From the NCBI GenBank assembly GCA_023055505.1, contig JALIRH010000023.1, positions 4,656,423 through 4,720,422 on the forward strand: DNA of 64,000 bases. Reading direction: 5' to 3'. A program made the translations under genes and the position numbers. Positions 59,986 to 64,000 of this stretch are shown here, in pieces. A model generated the notes under the pieces. The model was not told the origin of the DNA, did no database searches, and saw nothing but the letters and a program-made list of their open reading frames with translations. The first letter of the stretch is position 1. Each line of letters opens with the position of its first letter. This DNA is from Callipepla californica brunnescens. Its lineage: Eukaryota > Chordata > Aves > Galliformes > Odontophoridae.

Positions 59986-62384
59986 CAAAGGCATTTCTGC
60001 TCTGAAACATTTGCTCTCCTCTGACCTTGGTGTCTACAGGGCTGTTTTTCACACCTTTTTCCTCTCAGTGTTATCACACACTGCTTGGTAGTTTCTTTAG
60101 TCAGTCGTGCCCAGAAGTTGGGCTGTTGGAGCCATGTGAAACTGGCAGTGTCTAACATAGAGCAGGGTAGACCTCAGCTCTCAATGTAGCCTGGCACACT
60201 TTTGCCATAACTGGAGCACTCGTACCTCATACGTTAATACAGGTCAGGTTTGCATTAACATAGCTTAGGAGCTGAAGTATCCATCCTTGCCATTTACTAT
60301 GACTGAATGCCAATAATTAGAAATAAAATAAAGCCAAACAAATGAAAGAAATTAAATTTGTTTATATATTGATAAAGAAAATTGTTTTTTGGAGGATGAG
60401 CAGATGAGATCTTTTTTTTCCAAGTGCACATATATGTGTCTAGATAAGTATAAATATTCTTCTGAACAGAAGAGAGCACTTTGCTAAAATTCTGTGGGAC
60501 GTGAAGCATCTCGGATAAAAATTTCAGCTCCAAAGGACAATACACATTGCTGCTCTGACAGCAGTAGAACAAAAGATTGGCATTCTGTCCTTTTTTTTCA
60601 TTTATTTGTTCGAGAAATGAAAATAGACTTTTTGAAGAGTACTTTCTGTGAAATTTGATCAAAAGATTGGGATTTAATGTAACTTACAGTGCTTAAGTAA
60701 TGTCGGTGCTAAGCTAGAAAAAGGAAATGGGGATTCTAAGCACTCAGACAGGAATCAGGAAGAACTCAAATATGCTGCTTATTAATGCATGCTAACATAT
60801 AAGACATATTATTTTCAATTAGCAATTTTAGCCAGAAAATATATTTTACTAGTAACTGCAGCAAGGTGTTTACAAGTAAAATCAGCATTTTTGCTTTAGA
60901 TAAATGGATTTATCTTGCCTCTGTAACAAGAGAAGTGGTAATGCTTTTTTCAGTGACACCCACAAAATGGTATTTCTTGCAAACTGCAGCAATGGTCATA
61001 TGCTTTTTGTATTCCTTCCAGCCGTAGTATTATCCCTTTTGGGCACAGCAGCTTTTCCACAAGAAGATGGAGTAGACTGCAAGCCAGATTAGCATTTTAC
61101 AATCTTTGACTCTTACCCAGCTTCAACTGCTGCCATTGGCAAAACGTCTGTTGAATGAAATGAGACTAGTATCTGATTTTTTTGATTGATTTGTGAACAT
61201 TATGCCCTTAACAGATCGCTTTTTTTTTAGAGAGTCTGCTGGAATGAGTTAAGGGAAGGAAAATGCAGTGAGAATGGTATTGTTTCACCCTTTCAGAAAG
61301 AAGGGTAGGCCTGTTTCCAACTCCACAGAATACATGGGTAAACTAAACCACTTGTATACTGTGGCTCATGTATTTTAACAGCTCCTGGTTCCTTGCGTTT
61401 GCACGCATTTTGACTGCAGTGTTTACATCAAAGGCATTCCAATGCAATAGGACATTTGGAAGGCTTCCCTGTTCCTCTGTGCAGGAAAACGCAGTTTTGA
61501 AGCAAATCCACTGAAAAAAATAAAAGAAAAAGGTGAGGGAGTATTTATGTTTTATGAAGATCTCTAAGAAAGGGATATGCTTATCAATTCAGTAATGCTA
61601 TATATGCAGTGGCAAGTGCTTCATTCTGTGTCAGAAATGTCACCTTAAAAATAAGGCCACTACACTGAAGCTACAAAAATATTCCCAAAACGGAGTGATG
61701 CATAATGTTTGTGTAATTTAATGCATAATGTTTGTGTAATTTAAAGCGTGCTATTATATATTCCACTTCATGGATGCTGGATGCTTTGTCAGACCTGACA
61801 TTCATCAGGTGTGGTCAAATGACCTGAAAATATCAAGTACTAAAACTGATCTTGTCTTGGCTTGTGACTTGTGCCAACATTTTTTCTTTTTTTCTTAGGA
61901 GAGAATTTATCCCGTTGCTCCTGCTGGGAATTATAATGTACGGATGCAGCAGACCTGGTGTGCTGTTTTCTTTTCTAGTGGAATTATTACTGTAATCTCT
62001 ATTACCTTTTATTTGCTTTTATTGACTACAATGTATCAGGTACTGTGCAATATAACAGCAAATTCCCCCCACTTCCTACAAACAGAAATACAAAGACTGT
62101 GGGGGGGGGGGAGGAATAAGACGATTAAAAGGGTGATCTCCCAGTTGTGATACTATTAGTTTGCATCTTCTTGTTCTTTAATGTATAATTTCATGAAGCT
62201 TCAACTTAACATTTATGCAGAAAGATGGGTAGATAGACCAATATAAAATACTAAATTTTTTTCAGATCTTTGGGAGGATATGAATGGCTTCAGGGAATAT
62301 TTAAAATAAAGACAGTTCACATAGCTCACCTATTGAACAGATCCTGCTGGAAATTACTCCCAGTGAAATCTGAAAAGCCATGGT
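59986..62384. other. Unique AT-rich stretch, no gene seen
   Basis: No recognisable gene or transposon. It holds a perfect 23-bp tandem duplication at 61698-61743 and a run of G at about 62101-62111. The 121-codon minus-strand frame at 60297-60662 has no recognised domain. Confidence 0.5.
61698..61743. repeat. Perfect 23-bp tandem duplication
   Basis: The unit beginning ATGCATAATGTTTGTG and ending in AATTTA occurs twice head-to-tail with no mismatch (61698-61720 and 61721-61743). This is probably a recent replication-slippage event. Confidence 0.93.
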
Positions 62385-63775
62385 GGCCAGGTGAAGTCTC
62401 TGGAGACTGGAAAAAGAGGTAATTCCACACCCATTATTTAGAAGGATAAAATGAATGAGACAGAGAACTACTGACCTGTCAGACTCACCTTTCTTCTAGG
62501 GAAGATAATAAAACCTCCTGGAAGCTATGCTAAGGTACATGGAAGAGAGGGAGGGAAGGTGATGCAGGGCAACCAACATGGCTTCACTGAGGGCAAGTCC
62601 TGCCTGACCACATCATGGCCCTCAGTGATGGTGGCAACTGTGTCAGTAGACAAGAGAAGTGCCAGTGATGTCATCTACCCGGAGGTCAGTAAGGTCCCCC
62701 AGAACACTGTCCCCCATAACAACATTCTCTCCAAACAGGAAAGATGTAAAATTGATGGGTGGACTGTGAGATGGATGAGGAATTGATCATGAAATTGTAC
62801 CCAGAAAATGGTAGTAGGTGGCTCAGTGTCTGAATGGAGATCAGTAATGAGTAGTGTCTCTCAGGAATCAGTACTGAGACTGATACTCTTCAATATCTTT
62901 GCCATTGACACTGACAGCATGATTGAGTGCACCCTCCGCAAGTTGACACAAATATGTGTTCTGTGGTAGACACATTTGAGGTACAAGATGCTATCCAGAG
63001 AGATCTAGACAGGCTCAAGCAGTAGGCCCAGAAGAACCTCTTGAGGTTCAACAGAGCCAGGTGTGTGGTCTTGAATAATGGTTGTGGTAACATCCACTGT
63101 TAATACAAGATGGGGGATGTAAGGATGAAGGACAGCCCTGCTGAAAAAAAACCTGGGGGCAGTGATAGCAAGATGAATGAGAGCCAGTAATATGCCCTCA
63201 TAGCCAGTAAAGCCAGTTGCATCCTTAGCTGCATTAAAAGAAGCGTGGCCAGCACTTGAGGGAGGTGATCATGCCCTCTATTCTGCTCTGAGGAGACCTA
63301 ACCTGGAGTACTGCATCCAGATGTGGAGTCTCCAGTACAAGAGAGGCAGGTATTTGTTGGAGCATTTCCAGAGGAAGACGAGAAAAATGATCCAAGTGGT
63401 GGAATATCTTCCCTATGAGGTTAAGCAGAGAAAGCTGAGGCTGTTGAGCCTGGAGAAGAGAAGGCTTTGGGGAGACCAGATAGCAATTTCAGTCTCTAAA
63501 CAGGAACTATGGGAAAGAAACAGACTTTTCAGAAGGACAGAAGGTTTCAGATTAAAAGAAGGAAGATTTAGACTGAAGGTAAGAAAAAAGTTTTTGTGAT
63601 AAGGGAACAGATAGCTCAAAGAGATGATAAATGCCTCACACATGGAAGTATTCAAGATCGGGCTCTGCAGGGCTCTTAGCAACCTGATTTAGCTGCAGAT
63701 GTCATTTCAGGGGAGTTCGACTATATGACCTTTGGGGGTGCCTTCGCAACTCCAACAATCCTATGATTCTATGAA
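62385..63775 (+). mobile_element. CR1 LINE, 1.4 kb
   Basis: A 5'-truncated CR1 in plus orientation, the longest plus-strand copy. It begins ahead of RT (CTGGAGACTGGAAAAAGAGG) and continues through GGCAACCAACATGGCTTCAC. Frame 62559-62786 shows the RT block QHGFTEGKSCLT. The RT core near 62880-62960 is degraded. The C-terminal part follows (GTGGCCAGCACTTGAGGGAG; frame 63321-63599 with LLSLEKRRLWGDQIA), then the 3' UTR and a terminal CCTATGATTCTATG ahead of a short A run at 63773. Frames are offset, so it is inactive. Confidence 0.93.
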
Positions 63776-64000
63776 AAAAAAGTAATACAAGAGTATTCTC
63801 AGACTTTACCTCATCAGCAGAACTACTTCCCATCAAATTGGAGTTATTTTCACTGACAGGCATTAATTGCTGAGAAATACATATTTAAATAGCTCATATT
63901 TTAGAACACTTTAGAGATCATAAGACTTTAAACAGTTTCCACTTCAGATTAAGATGTCAGTGGTAGCAAAGCTAGCAAAGTGTAATGTGAAATATTCCAT
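63776..64000. other. Unique sequence to the window end
   Basis: No recognisable content. Confidence 0.5.

Noticed and set aside
60297..60662. 121-codon minus-strand frame
   Set aside because: Low-complexity, Phe/Lys/Ser-rich translation of AT-rich DNA with no recognisable domain.

Overview
The window looks like nuclear DNA from a bird. The evidence is many copies of the CR1 LINE (chicken repeat 1) in every stage of decay, several ending in the family's 8-bp (ATTCTATG)n terminal repeat, together with avian-type endogenous retrovirus (ERV) LTRs, an AT-rich background and no dense coding. I see no host protein-coding gene, no rRNA or tRNA gene and no CRISPR. The open frames are short, scattered and mostly lie in repeats, so this is best read as intergenic or intronic sequence (a gene desert). 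I cannot name the species.

Layout. 1-1553: a minus-strand CR1 split by an ~0.8 kb insertion. 1554-17852: mostly unique AT-rich DNA with homopolymer runs, a CR1 3' end (4408-4605) and a possible CR1 tail (11650-11690). 17853-21562: a degenerate minus-strand ERV with two LTRs, a gag remnant, a protease remnant and the start of reverse transcriptase (RT), invaded by a CR1 at 18744-19437. 22640-28625: three minus-strand CR1s of different age. The youngest (27886-28625) keeps a 193-codon frame. Two TTTCCC hexanucleotide arrays lie at 23081-23173 and 33466-33735. 33948-34654: a minus-strand solo LTR with a perfect CCACC target duplication. 35885-43170: a cluster of CR1 pieces in both orientations. 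46400-47513: an old plus-strand CR1. 47514-53990: unique DNA with several simple repeats, including (TTTTTA)n and a G-rich run. 53993-54500: a minus-strand CR1. 56019-56556: a well-preserved LTR with a perfect CAATC target duplication. 58565-59141: a second copy, in opposite orientation, of the 33948-34654 LTR family, followed by an internally deleted CR1. 62385-63775: a long plus-strand CR1.

The content is a record of layered retroelement insertion, with no genes acting together. Datable events visible here are an insertion into CR1, CR1 into an ERV, and solo LTRs with target duplications. I found no convincing undescribed biological system. The most useful leads are the nested insertions, the LTRs with clean target duplications, the intact CR1 C-terminal frame and the long TTTCCC tracts.
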